Assembly: GCA_011620445.1 (NCBI GenBank)
Contig: WOZB01000023.1
Span: 1-13,409, forward strand
Reading direction: 5' to 3'
DNA: 13,409 nucleotides
DNA from: Anaerolineaceae bacterium
Lineage (GTDB): Bacteria > Chloroflexota > Anaerolineae > Anaerolineales > Anaerolineaceae
Both the position numbers and the translations under genes were made by a program. Below are positions 1 to 6,885 of this stretch, in pieces. The notes below the pieces were generated by a model. That model saw only the letters and a program-made list of their open reading frames with translations. It made no database searches and was not told the origin of the DNA. The stretch's first letter is position 1. Each line of letters opens with the position of its first letter.

Positions 1-23
1 GCTCAGTCTAAGCCTTGGTGCCC

Positions 24-85
24 CCATATCGCTTGACTTTCAACACAGTTGCTACCATATCGCTTGACTTTCAACACAGTTGCTA
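24..85. repeat. Perfect two-copy tandem repeat, 31-base unit
   Basis: Bases 24-54 and 55-85 are identical 31-base units that abut without a spacer. Each unit carries TTGACTTTCAAC and a small inverted repeat CAAC-ACA-GTTG. The flanks (before 24 and after 85) do not continue the repeat, so there are exactly two copies here. The second copy places TTGACT (64-69) 17 bases upstream of TTTAAA (87-92), a weak plus-strand promoter-like pair that would read antisense into gatB. No function is known; it may be a recent duplication or a protein-binding iteron. Confidence 0.9.
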
Positions 86-89
86 CTTT

Positions 90-125
90 AAAGAAATAAA
101 AAGGACGAGCCTGAGGCTCGCCCTT
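90..125 (-). terminator. Rho-independent terminator of gatCAB
   Basis: Read on the minus strand just after the gatB stop, GGGCGAGCC and GGCTCGTCC (103-123) form a 9-bp stem with one G-U pair and a 3-base loop. Two further A-T pairs are possible at the base. The stem is followed by TTTTTATTTC. This is a textbook intrinsic terminator, only about 5 bases beyond the stop codon. In the plus direction the hairpin lacks a good U tract, so it is probably one-way. Confidence 0.9.
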
Positions 126-129
126 AACT

Positions 130-1563
130 TCACTTGAGAAGCTCCAATAAGATTTCCCTTGAGCGTTTGGGGTCGGCTTTGCCGCCCATCTTGCGCATCA
201 CCTGCCCAAGGAACCAACCGACCAGGCTCTCCTTGCCAGCCTTGAAAGCAGCTACTTCGCCCGGCGCCTCTGCCAGTACTTCTTCAATTTTCTGGCGCAG
301 CAAGCCCTCATCGCTCACCAATCCCAGACCTTCACTAGTTACAATCTCAGCAGCCTTTTTACCGCTAGTCTCAACTTTTTCTAGCAGCGTTTTGGCTGTA
401 GCAACGTTCACCTTACCCGCGTCCACTAACTTGATAATCTCTGCCAAATCCTGCGGGCGCAGTAGCAAGCCTGAAGCATCCTTGCCCTGGCTGTTCATCA
501 AGCGCATCAGGTCGTTCATTATCCAGTTCGAGACCGTCTTGGCTTCCCCGCCATAGGTCTTAACAGTTTCCTCAAAGTAATCCGAGAGGTTTCTTTCGCT
601 TGTCAAAATATCGGCATCATAGGCACTCAAGCGGTACTCTGAAACAAAACGCGCCTTGCGCGCCAAAGGCATCTCAGGCAAGGCTGTCAGGATGCCTTGA
701 ACTTCAGCTTCTGTCAGAATCACAGGCAGAAGGTCGGGTTCTCCGAAATAGCGGTAATCCGCCTCCGTTTCCTTGGAGCGCATCTTGCGCAATTTGCCGG
801 TGTCGGCATCCCAATCCAAGGTAAAGGATTCAATCTTTTTGCCGGCCTCCAAGGCCTCAATTTGTCTTTTAGCCTCAATATTGATTGCCTGTCGTACCGA
901 ATCGATGGAATTGACGTTCTTGATTTCGGTTTTCGTCCCCAACTTTTCGCTGCCTGCCAGACGCACGGAGACATTGGCATCGCAGCGCAGGTGCCCTTTT
1001 TCCATGTCGGCTTCAGACACGCCAATCCAGCGTAAAAGCTGGCGCAGTTGGGTCAGATATTGGGCGGCCTCATCCGCGGAACGCAGGTCCGGTTCAGTGA
1101 CCATTTCCACCAGGGGCACGCCGCAGCGATTATAGTCCAGTAAACGCATACCGGCTTCCAATTTGGTCTTGCCGGCATCTTCTTCAAGATGCAGACGGTT
1201 GATGCGCACATGGCGCGTTCCGCCATCGGCCAATTCAAGATCCACGTATCCGCCCTTGCCTATGGGTTCATAAAACTGGGTAATCTGGTAACCCTTAGGC
1301 AGGTCGGGGTAAAAGTAATTCTTACGGTCAAAAACCGAGCGCGGGTTGATCTCCGCGTGCATAGCGGCAGCTAAACGCGCACCTTTGAAGACCACTTCCC
1401 GGTTCAAAACCGGCAGGACACCCGGCAATCCGGCACAAACCGGGCAAATATTGGTGTTTGGCGCCTCATTCCAGGATGAAGCTTTGCAGGCACAGAAAAT
1501 CTTGGTTTTTGTGTTCAATTCAATGTGGGTTTCAAGCCCTATCACAATTTCGTAGTCGTTCAT
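130..1563 (-). CDS. gatB: Aspartyl/glutamyl-tRNA amidotransferase subunit B (GatB)
   Basis: GatB binds the misacylated Glu-tRNA(Gln) or Asp-tRNA(Asn), phosphorylates the side-chain carboxylate with ATP, and accepts ammonia channelled from GatA. The 477-residue length is normal for the family. The N-terminus has the family opening IGLETHIELNTKTKIFC. Cysteines 24, 26, 40 and 43 (C-x-C...C-x-x-C) form the zinc knot present in many but not all GatB proteins. Residues from about 70 to 290 carry the conserved cradle (DRKNYFYPDLPKGYQITQ, KTEIKNVNS). The C-terminal 150 residues form the helical and YqeY-like tail that contacts the tRNA. The ATG overlaps the gatA stop in ATGA, implying translational coupling. 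It is the last gene of the operon, with a terminator immediately after it. Nothing is broken or unusual. Confidence 0.98.
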   Translation of the reverse strand: MNDYEIVIGLETHIELNTKTKIFCACKASSWNEAPNTNICPVCAGLPGVLPVLNREVVFKGARLAAAMHAEINPRSVFDRKNYFYPDLPKGYQITQFYEPIGKGGYVDLELADGGTRHVRINRLHLEEDAGKTKLEAGMRLLDYNRCGVPLVEMVTEPDLRSADEAAQYLTQLRQLLRWIGVSEADMEKGHLRCDANVSVRLAGSEKLGTKTEIKNVNSIDSVRQAINIEAKRQIEALEAGKKIESFTLDWDADTGKLRKMRSKETEADYRYFGEPDLLPVILTEAEVQGILTALPEMPLARKARFVSEYRLSAYDADILTSERNLSDYFEETVKTYGGEAKTVSNWIMNDLMRLMNSQGKDASGLLLRPQDLAEIIKLVDAGKVNVATAKTLLEKVETSGKKAAEIVTSEGLGLVSDEGLLRQKIEEVLAEAPGEVAAFKAGKESLVGWFLGQVMRKMGGKADPKRSREILLELLK

Positions 1564-3164
1564 GCCTGCTCCTTTCCTTGCCCAAGCACAACCGGCCTTC
1601 TTGAGCGCCAGGCTGCCCCGGCTGTGGCCTGCTCGTAACCATGGGCGGCTCGCAAAGCCAGATCCTCACGGTACTCCGGAGCGATAAACTGGATCCCCAA
1701 GGGCAAACCCTTGGCATCAAAACCTGCAGGTGTTGTCACGGCAGGGATGCCAGCATGGTTGGCACAGACGTTCATTTGGTCGGAATACTGCATCAGCACG
1801 GTGTTGCCAAAGACCGCCTTGCGCTTGAACGCGGTTGTGGGGGTGGAAGGCGTCATCAGCAGGTCGAGAGCGTATTTGCCATTTTTATCGAAAGCCTGCA
1901 CAAAGTCATTGCGGATCATGCCGCGCACCTTGAGCGCTTTATGGTAATAGTGTGCCGAGTGCTGTGAGGCTGAGACGTACATGCCCATCAGGATGCGCAG
2001 CTTGGGCTGGTTGCCAAAACCTTCCGCGCGGGTTAGCCGGTAGAGTTCGTTTAGGTCCTTCACCGGCTTATCGGTGTGGTAACCATACTTGACCCCGTCA
2101 AAGCGGTGCAGGTTGCTGGCCGCTTCCACACGGGAAATTACAAAATAAGTCGGAATTCCAAAGCGGCTATTGGGCATGGGAATACCTTCCACAATCTCCA
2201 CACCGGCTTTGGCCAAGGCCTCCGCGGCATCCAGGGTGGCCTGGTTAACTTCCGCCTGCAATGGTTCGTAACTTACTTCCCCGGTTTCAAGGTCGGGGTA
2301 GGCAATGTGCGCGTAATCGGGGGAGAGGCCTATGCGCAGCCCGCGCAGGTCCTGTTCCAGCGCGCCCAGATAATTCGAAGGTTCAACAAGGGTAGTCGTG
2401 GCATCACGTGGGTCCAGGCCGGCTATCACCTGCAGCATCAAGGCGGCATCCCCGGCATTGTGGGCAATCGGGCCCGGGCAATCCAGCGAAGACCCAAAGG
2501 CAATCAAGCCGTAACGTGAAACCCTACCATAAGTTGGTTTAAGACCCACCACACCGCAAAAAGCGGAAGGCTGGCGGATGGAACCCCCGGTGTCGGTTCC
2601 GAGGGAGAGGGGCACTTCGTAGGCAGCCACAGATGCAGCTGAGCCCCCTGATGAGCCGCCCACTGCGCAGCTTGGGTCCCAGGGGTTGTAGGGGCAGGGT
2701 TGAAAAGCACTGGATTCATTCGACGAGCCAAAAGTGAACTCATCCAGGTTGACTTTACCAACGATCAGCGCCCCAGCAGCCTGCAGTTTGGCAACAGTCG
2801 TAGCCGTATAGGGCGGGTAAAAATTGGAAAGAATGCGCGAGGCAGCCGTGGTGCGTACGCCCTCGATGCAGAAAATGTCCTTAATGGATATCGGTACACC
2901 GGCCAGCAAACCTGGGTCTTCCCCCGCGCTCACCTTGCGGTCAACTTCCTCCGCTTGCTGGCGTGCCAGGGATTCTGTGACTTCGATGAAGGCATGCACC
3001 TTGTTTTCTTCTGCCTGGCTCAGGCTTACGCTATCCAGCACACCGGGCTGGCCATCAACGGCTCTGATGTGACTAAGGGTTTTCTCAAGCACTTCGCTGG
3101 CTTTGAGCTCGCCAGAGCGCACTTTTTGTGCGATTTCACGCGCGCTTAATTCGTAGAATTTCAT
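1560..3164 (-). CDS. gatA: Aspartyl/glutamyl-tRNA amidotransferase subunit A (GatA)
   Basis: GatA is the amidase-signature subunit. It hydrolyses glutamine and passes ammonia to GatB. The Ser-cisSer-Lys triad is visible: Lys95 in GVPISIKD, Ser171 in GGSSGGSAAS and the nucleophile Ser195 in GTDTGGSIRQPS. The block GLKPTYGRVSRYGLIAFGSSLDCPGP that follows is characteristic of GatA rather than of other amidases. At 534 residues it is about 50 longer than typical GatA (about 485). The extra length includes a stretch near residues 36-56 and an acidic insert around 283-300 (PDLETGEVSYEPLQ). The start has GGAGGTG five bases upstream on the minus strand and overlaps the gatC stop by four bases (ATGA). 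Assignment is secure; the significance of the inserts is unknown. Confidence 0.98.
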   Translation of the reverse strand: MKFYELSAREIAQKVRSGELKASEVLEKTLSHIRAVDGQPGVLDSVSLSQAEENKVHAFIEVTESLARQQAEEVDRKVSAGEDPGLLAGVPISIKDIFCIEGVRTTAASRILSNFYPPYTATTVAKLQAAGALIVGKVNLDEFTFGSSNESSAFQPCPYNPWDPSCAVGGSSGGSAASVAAYEVPLSLGTDTGGSIRQPSAFCGVVGLKPTYGRVSRYGLIAFGSSLDCPGPIAHNAGDAALMLQVIAGLDPRDATTTLVEPSNYLGALEQDLRGLRIGLSPDYAHIAYPDLETGEVSYEPLQAEVNQATLDAAEALAKAGVEIVEGIPMPNSRFGIPTYFVISRVEAASNLHRFDGVKYGYHTDKPVKDLNELYRLTRAEGFGNQPKLRILMGMYVSASQHSAHYYHKALKVRGMIRNDFVQAFDKNGKYALDLLMTPSTPTTAFKRKAVFGNTVLMQYSDQMNVCANHAGIPAVTTPAGFDAKGLPLGIQFIAPEYREDLALRAAHGYEQATAGAAWRSRRPVVLGQGKEQA

Positions 3165-3481
3165 GCCGCACCTCCGCCAAGTTTAGCCACATCCGGCACG
3201 GCAATCATGCCATCCTGCGTTTCAGGGGCCAAAGCCAGGATTTTTTCCGGGTTCGGGAAGGCTACCCATTCGTCTGGCCGCGGCTCTGCGCCAAGGCAAT
3301 CCAAACCATGCGGCTTTTCCTCAACATCCGGGTCAACCTGGATTTCGCTCAGCTCTTTAACGGCTGCGAGCTGGTGGTTAAGTTCTTCACGCAGGTATTC
3401 AGCCTCGCTTTCGTCAAGACCCAACGCTGCCAGGGCAACTAATCTATTAAACATCTCAGGAGTAATTTTTTCTGGTCCCAT
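3161..3481 (-). CDS. gatC: Aspartyl/glutamyl-tRNA amidotransferase subunit C (GatC)
   Basis: GatC is the small belt-like subunit that wraps and stabilises the GatA-GatB pair. At 106 residues it is slightly longer than the usual 95-100. It shows the family pattern of an N-terminal helical part (ITPEMFNRLVALAALGLDE), an Arg/Pro-Asp segment (EPRPDEW), then a Pro-rich tail ending in a VPDV motif (IAVPDVAKL). The ATG at 3481 is preferred over an in-frame GTG at 3487, because the Shine-Dalgarno AGAGG sits 5 bases before the ATG and would overlap the GTG. It is the first gene of gatC-gatA-gatB and overlaps gatA by four bases. Confidence 0.95.
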   Translation of the reverse strand: MGPEKITPEMFNRLVALAALGLDESEAEYLREELNHQLAAVKELSEIQVDPDVEEKPHGLDCLGAEPRPDEWVAFPNPEKILALAPETQDGMIAVPDVAKLGGGAA

Positions 3482-3505
3482 ACACACCTCTATTAACGTT
3501 CAGAT

Positions 3506-3511
3506 ATTATA
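3506..3511 (-). promoter_or_regulatory. Probable -10 box for gatCAB
   Basis: A perfect TATAAT on the minus strand lies about 25 bases before the gatC ATG. It would give a short leader of about 18 bases holding the Shine-Dalgarno. No good TTGACA match is found 16-18 bases upstream, so this is a -10-only call. Confidence 0.5.
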
Positions 3512-3565
3512 GCTTGGATAAAGCCCTATCGATCAGGAATACCCACGGAAAATCCATGCCGCCAT

Positions 3566-3571
3566 TATAAT
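3566..3571 (+). promoter_or_regulatory. Possible -10 box for the glycosyltransferase gene (leaderless?)
   Basis: A perfect TATAAT ends 7 bases before the A of the ATG at 3579, so a transcript starting at the usual distance would begin at or next to the start codon. No Shine-Dalgarno precedes the ATG (TCTTTGGT). The -35 position holds no recognisable hexamer and there is no extended TGn element, so the promoter call rests on one hexamer. Confidence 0.4.
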
Positions 3572-3578
3572 CTTTGGT

Positions 3579-5816
3579 ATGCCCCTAGACCCCGACCCAA
3601 GCGTGTGGGATTACATCAAGACCCTGCCTGAGAGGCGCAAGCTCCAGAAGCTAAAAGCGCTCGAGTCCGCTCAAGCTAATGCTGAGGCTTCCCCGGTCGA
3701 CCTGGAACTAAAAGAACCCGCTGGAAAGACACAGGCCGAGCCACCCATTAATGAAGCTCAGGCAGAAGCACATGACAAAAATATTTTGCCAGTCAACCTG
3801 TTAAAGTTGGGTGCAAACTGGCAAACATGGGCTTTTCTGGCTGGTATGCTGGTCTACTTGCTTACCCGCTTTATAAAAATCGACCAGTTCCCGATCTATT
3901 TCTTCTGTGACGAGGCCATCCAGACCATGTCTGCTTATGACCTGATCCGCAACGGCTTCAGGGATTCGGCTGGCAATTTTCTACCGGCTTATTTCCAGAA
4001 TGGCGGGCAATACAACCTGGGGCTTTCGGTCTATTGGCAGCTGGTTCCGGCACTCCTGGAACGTTCTGTAGCCATCACCCGCGGTTTTGCCGCACTGGTC
4101 ACCATTGCCTTCCCCATCAGCCTGGCATTCGCGCTGAAAGACATTTTCAAGTCAAAGCTTTGGTGGCTGGCTCCGCTGGTGGTTTCCGCAATTCCATCCT
4201 GGTTTCTGCACTCGCGCACAGCTTTTGAAACCTGCCTGGGTGCCTCCATGTTCGCTCTTTTCCTCTATTTCTATCTCAAATACAGACTGCAGAACCGCAA
4301 ATTCCTGTACTTGTCCTTAATTTTTGGCGCGCTTGCTTTTTACGCTTACACGCCCATGCAAATGGTGATGTTGGTCAGCGGCTTACTTCTGCTGGTCATT
4401 GATTTCCGCTACCATTGGCAGGATAAGGCCACTCTATTGAAAGGTGTACTATTGCTGGGGCTCCTGGCTGCTCCGGACCTTTGGTTTCGTCAAACGCACC
4501 AGGAAGCCATCAAACAGCACCTCAACTTGCTACATTCCTACCTACTGGAACCAAGCCTCAGCCTTGGGCAAAAATTCCTACACTTCATTGAGCGCTATCT
4601 ACGCGGGTTCGACCCCAGTTACTGGTTCCTCTACAACCAGCAGGATCTCACCCGCCACCTGATGCTTGGCTGGGGCCATATGCCCAGCCTCTTCTTCCCC
4701 TTCGTCGCCCTGGGGGTTTGGCAAGCCGTAAAGTACTGGAATAAGCCAGAAAATCGTGTCATCTTGGTTGCGTTTTTCGCCGCGCCCAGCGGAGCCGCCC
4801 TGGTGGAACCCAGTATTACCCGCCTGCTGATGATGATTGTGCCCTTTGCCTACCTCACCTGCCTCGGTTTAGCCTGGGTGATGGAATTTCTGCAAGCTAA
4901 ACTCCAGATCCAAAAACCAGTTTTATTGACTGCGGCGGCTTTGCTGGGTCTTTCAAGCGGATGGATGACCTTTGATGCCCTCCGTAACGGCCCCACCTGG
5001 TATCCGGATTACACACTTTACGGCATGCAGTGGGGCGGAAAGCAGGTTTTTGGCGAGATCAGGGATTATCTTGCTGTTGACCCCCAAGCCAAGATTATCA
5101 TCACCCCCTCATGGGCAAATAACACCGATGTCATTGGCCGCTTCTTCCTGGGCGATCCACTGCCTGTCCAGTTCAGCTCCATCAATTCCTTCCTTTCCAA
5201 CCTGCTGCCGATCGACGAGCAAACCCTTTTTGTGCTCACACCGGAAGAGGTGGATAACCTGCAAAAGAGCGGTAAATTTAAACCGCCGGTCATCCTGAAA
5301 ATTCTGGACTGGCCTGATGGCCGGCCTGGCTTTTACTTTCTTAAGCTCGATTACGTGGATAACGCCGCAGCTATTTTTGAGCAGGAAGCGATCGAGCTGC
5401 GCAAACCGATGACGGATATCGTGTCGCTCCTCGGGCAGCAAGTGCCGGTGGAATTCTCGCGCATCGACATGGCAGAGATAAGTTCTGCCTTCGATGGTGA
5501 CGAACGCTCTCTCACCCGCACTCTACAGGCTAACCCCTTTGTAATCAAGCTGGATTTTCCTGTGCCCGTAAAGATCAGCGAAGTCATTACCACGGTTGGT
5601 TCCCCGGCTACTCAAATCTCCGTGTCTATCACCAGACCTGATGGCAGTCAGGTGGAATACCAAGCCGCGGTGGAGCAGCTTTCCCAAAGTATCCGCCAGG
5701 TTCCAGTTGCATTTGGCAAGCCAGAAGAGGTCAGCACGCTTTCTATCAACATTTTGAGTATTGACGAACAGGAGCCCACCCACGTTCACGTGTGGGAAAT
5801 CAGTCTTAAGCAATAA
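3579..5816 (+). CDS. Multi-pass membrane glycosyltransferase, GT39/ArnT/PMT-like (GT-C fold)
   Basis: This 745-residue protein has three parts. Residues 1-75 are a charged, Ala/Glu/Lys-rich cytoplasmic-looking leader. Residues about 82-470 hold roughly ten hydrophobic segments. Residues about 480-745 are a long soluble, largely beta-predicted tail. After the first membrane segment comes FFCDEA with Asp111-Glu112, the position of the acidic pair in the first external loop that binds the lipid-phosphate sugar donor in GT-C enzymes of the GT39 type. The pattern ALLERSVAITRGFAALV also fits that fold. It probably transfers a sugar from polyprenyl phosphate to an extracytoplasmic acceptor (protein, lipid or polymer), but donor and acceptor cannot be read. 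The tail might be a carbohydrate-binding sandwich; no motif proves it. The nearest alternative is a related GT-C such as a dolichyl-phosphate-mannose mannosyltransferase. It runs divergently from gatCAB and is probably unrelated to the downstream operon. Confidence 0.75.
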   Translation: MPLDPDPSVWDYIKTLPERRKLQKLKALESAQANAEASPVDLELKEPAGKTQAEPPINEAQAEAHDKNILPVNLLKLGANWQTWAFLAGMLVYLLTRFIKIDQFPIYFFCDEAIQTMSAYDLIRNGFRDSAGNFLPAYFQNGGQYNLGLSVYWQLVPALLERSVAITRGFAALVTIAFPISLAFALKDIFKSKLWWLAPLVVSAIPSWFLHSRTAFETCLGASMFALFLYFYLKYRLQNRKFLYLSLIFGALAFYAYTPMQMVMLVSGLLLLVIDFRYHWQDKATLLKGVLLLGLLAAPDLWFRQTHQEAIKQHLNLLHSYLLEPSLSLGQKFLHFIERYLRGFDPSYWFLYNQQDLTRHLMLGWGHMPSLFFPFVALGVWQAVKYWNKPENRVILVAFFAAPSGAALVEPSITRLLMMIVPFAYLTCLGLAWVMEFLQAKLQIQKPVLLTAAALLGLSSGWMTFDALRNGPTWYPDYTLYGMQWGGKQVFGEIRDYLAVDPQAKIIITPSWANNTDVIGRFFLGDPLPVQFSSINSFLSNLLPIDEQTLFVLTPEEVDNLQKSGKFKPPVILKILDWPDGRPGFYFLKLDYVDNAAAIFEQEAIELRKPMTDIVSLLGQQVPVEFSRIDMAEISSAFDGDERSLTRTLQANPFVIKLDFPVPVKISEVITTVGSPATQISVSITRPDGSQVEYQAAVEQLSQSIRQVPVAFGKPEEVSTLSINILSIDEQEPTHVHVWEISLKQ

Positions 5817-5882
5817 ACAGCCCAAATTCACAGCGAGCACAGCGCGGTGATTCATTTATAAAATCCAGCTCGAAATATCGCC

Positions 5883-5923
5883 GAATTCTCTTGACCTCAA
5901 GGCTGATTCAACATAGAATTCAG
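5883..5923 (+). promoter_or_regulatory. Operator-like repeats over the promoter (candidate RpiR-family site)
   Basis: Two GAATTC palindromes start at 5883 and 5916, 33 bases (about three helical turns) apart. The first lies just before the -35 and the second overlaps the -10. The second also belongs to an imperfect inverted repeat, CTGATTC (5903-5909) with GAATTCAG (5916-5923). GCTGATT recurs at 5955-5961. An autoregulatory site for the adjacent regulator is plausible, but the symmetry is imperfect and six-base palindromes can occur by chance. Confidence 0.3.
5891..5919 (+). promoter_or_regulatory. Sigma70-type promoter of the nucleoside-salvage/ECF operon
   Basis: TTGACC (5891-5896) and TAGAAT (5914-5919) each match the consensus at five of six positions and are spaced by exactly 17 bases. 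Transcription would start near 5926, leaving a leader of about 65 bases before the regulator ATG at 5992. This is the best promoter in the window and the only clear one ahead of the seven-gene plus-strand run. Confidence 0.7.
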
Positions 5924-5991
5924 GCTGTAGTTAATTTACATTTATCGACAGTTCGCTGATTAAATCACATCATTTTCCGAGAGAAAAGATT

Positions 5992-6885
5992 ATGGATGAA
6001 TCTCAGCTGAATATCGGAAACGCCCTGGCGAGGTTACGCGGTTTTCTGCCATCCCTTTCCCCAGCTGAAAAAAAAGTAGGTGAATATTCCCTCGAAAAGC
6101 CAGACCAGGTTATTAAAATGACCCTGGATGAGATTGCAGCGCAGGTGGGGGTAAGCAATGCCACTGCCCTCCGTTTTTGCTACTCAATGGGTTATGAAAG
6201 CTGGCTGGCGTTCAAGTTTGCATTGGTTCAAAGCCTGCCCAACTCTCCCCGATTGGACGGCAACAACCTCAACAAAAAAGACAAAAATGGCGTTATTGCC
6301 CGCAAAGTGCTGCTAAGGTCCATGCAAGCGATCGATGATACCCTGTCAATCATCGAAGATGATCAGGTAGACCAAGCCATAATGCTTATCCGCAAAGCGC
6401 GCAGGATTCTCATTGTCAGTGCCGGTACATCCGCGCCAATTGCCCAGGAATTACACAACCGCTTCCTGCGCTTGGGCCTTGATTGCCATATGCAGACAGA
6501 CCCTTACCTTCAGGAAGTGCAGGTTGCACTCTTGGGTCCAAAAGACCTCTTGATTGTCATTTCCCAAACAGGAAATTCAAACGAGTCCAAACAAACCGCC
6601 GCTGAAGCCCAGGCGCAGCAAATACCGGTCCTATGCATCACCGGTAATACTTTTTCGCCCATCGCTCAATATGCCGATGTTGTACTGCTGGCAGTGACCC
6701 AGGAATCTACAACCGAGACCCTTTCTTCGAGGATTGCACTTTATGCCTTGGTGCATGCCCTCTATGTTTGCCTGGCGATGCGTTCCATGGATAAATCGAA
6801 GACCAGGGATAAAAATTCAAAAGTAGTCAAAATTAGAGCGGTCAATCAGTTAAAGGCAAGCGAAAAATCACTTCCGGAGGATTAA
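5992..6885 (+). CDS. RpiR/MurR-family transcriptional regulator (HTH + SIS)
   Basis: At 297 residues this matches the family's usual length. An N-terminal helix-turn-helix domain covers about residues 10-80, with the recognition region at 44-71 (TLDEIAAQVGVSNATALRF). A SIS sugar-phosphate-binding domain covers about 125-250, with the GTS loop at 145-147, the SQTGNSNE phosphate-binding stretch at 191-198 and SPIAQYADV at 222-230. Members bind a phosphorylated sugar and repress or activate the adjoining catabolic genes. The start is preceded only by a weak GAGAG Shine-Dalgarno. The stop overlaps the ATPase start by one base (TAATG). As first gene of a run encoding a nucleoside phosphorylase and a sugar-1-phosphate isomerase, its effector is plausibly a pentose phosphate from that route. 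The basic C-terminus (about 262-290) is unexplained. Confidence 0.93.
   Translation: MDESQLNIGNALARLRGFLPSLSPAEKKVGEYSLEKPDQVIKMTLDEIAAQVGVSNATALRFCYSMGYESWLAFKFALVQSLPNSPRLDGNNLNKKDKNGVIARKVLLRSMQAIDDTLSIIEDDQVDQAIMLIRKARRILIVSAGTSAPIAQELHNRFLRLGLDCHMQTDPYLQEVQVALLGPKDLLIVISQTGNSNESKQTAAEAQAQQIPVLCITGNTFSPIAQYADVVLLAVTQESTTETLSSRIALYALVHALYVCLAMRSMDKSKTRDKNSKVVKIRAVNQLKASEKSLPED

Noticed and set aside
1..100. CRISPR array start
   Set aside because: The 31-base units abut directly with no spacer and there are only two, so it is a tandem repeat.
134..3149. Long plus-strand open frames across the gatBAC region
   Set aside because: They are antisense shadows of well-conserved genes with no recognisable protein motifs or ribosome sites.
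3482..3487. GTG start for GatC at 3487
   Set aside because: It overlaps the Shine-Dalgarno that serves the ATG at 3481.
5817..5890. Terminator after the glycosyltransferase gene
   Set aside because: Only a 4-5 bp imperfect pairing (TTCAC/GTGAT) without a T run; not enough to call.
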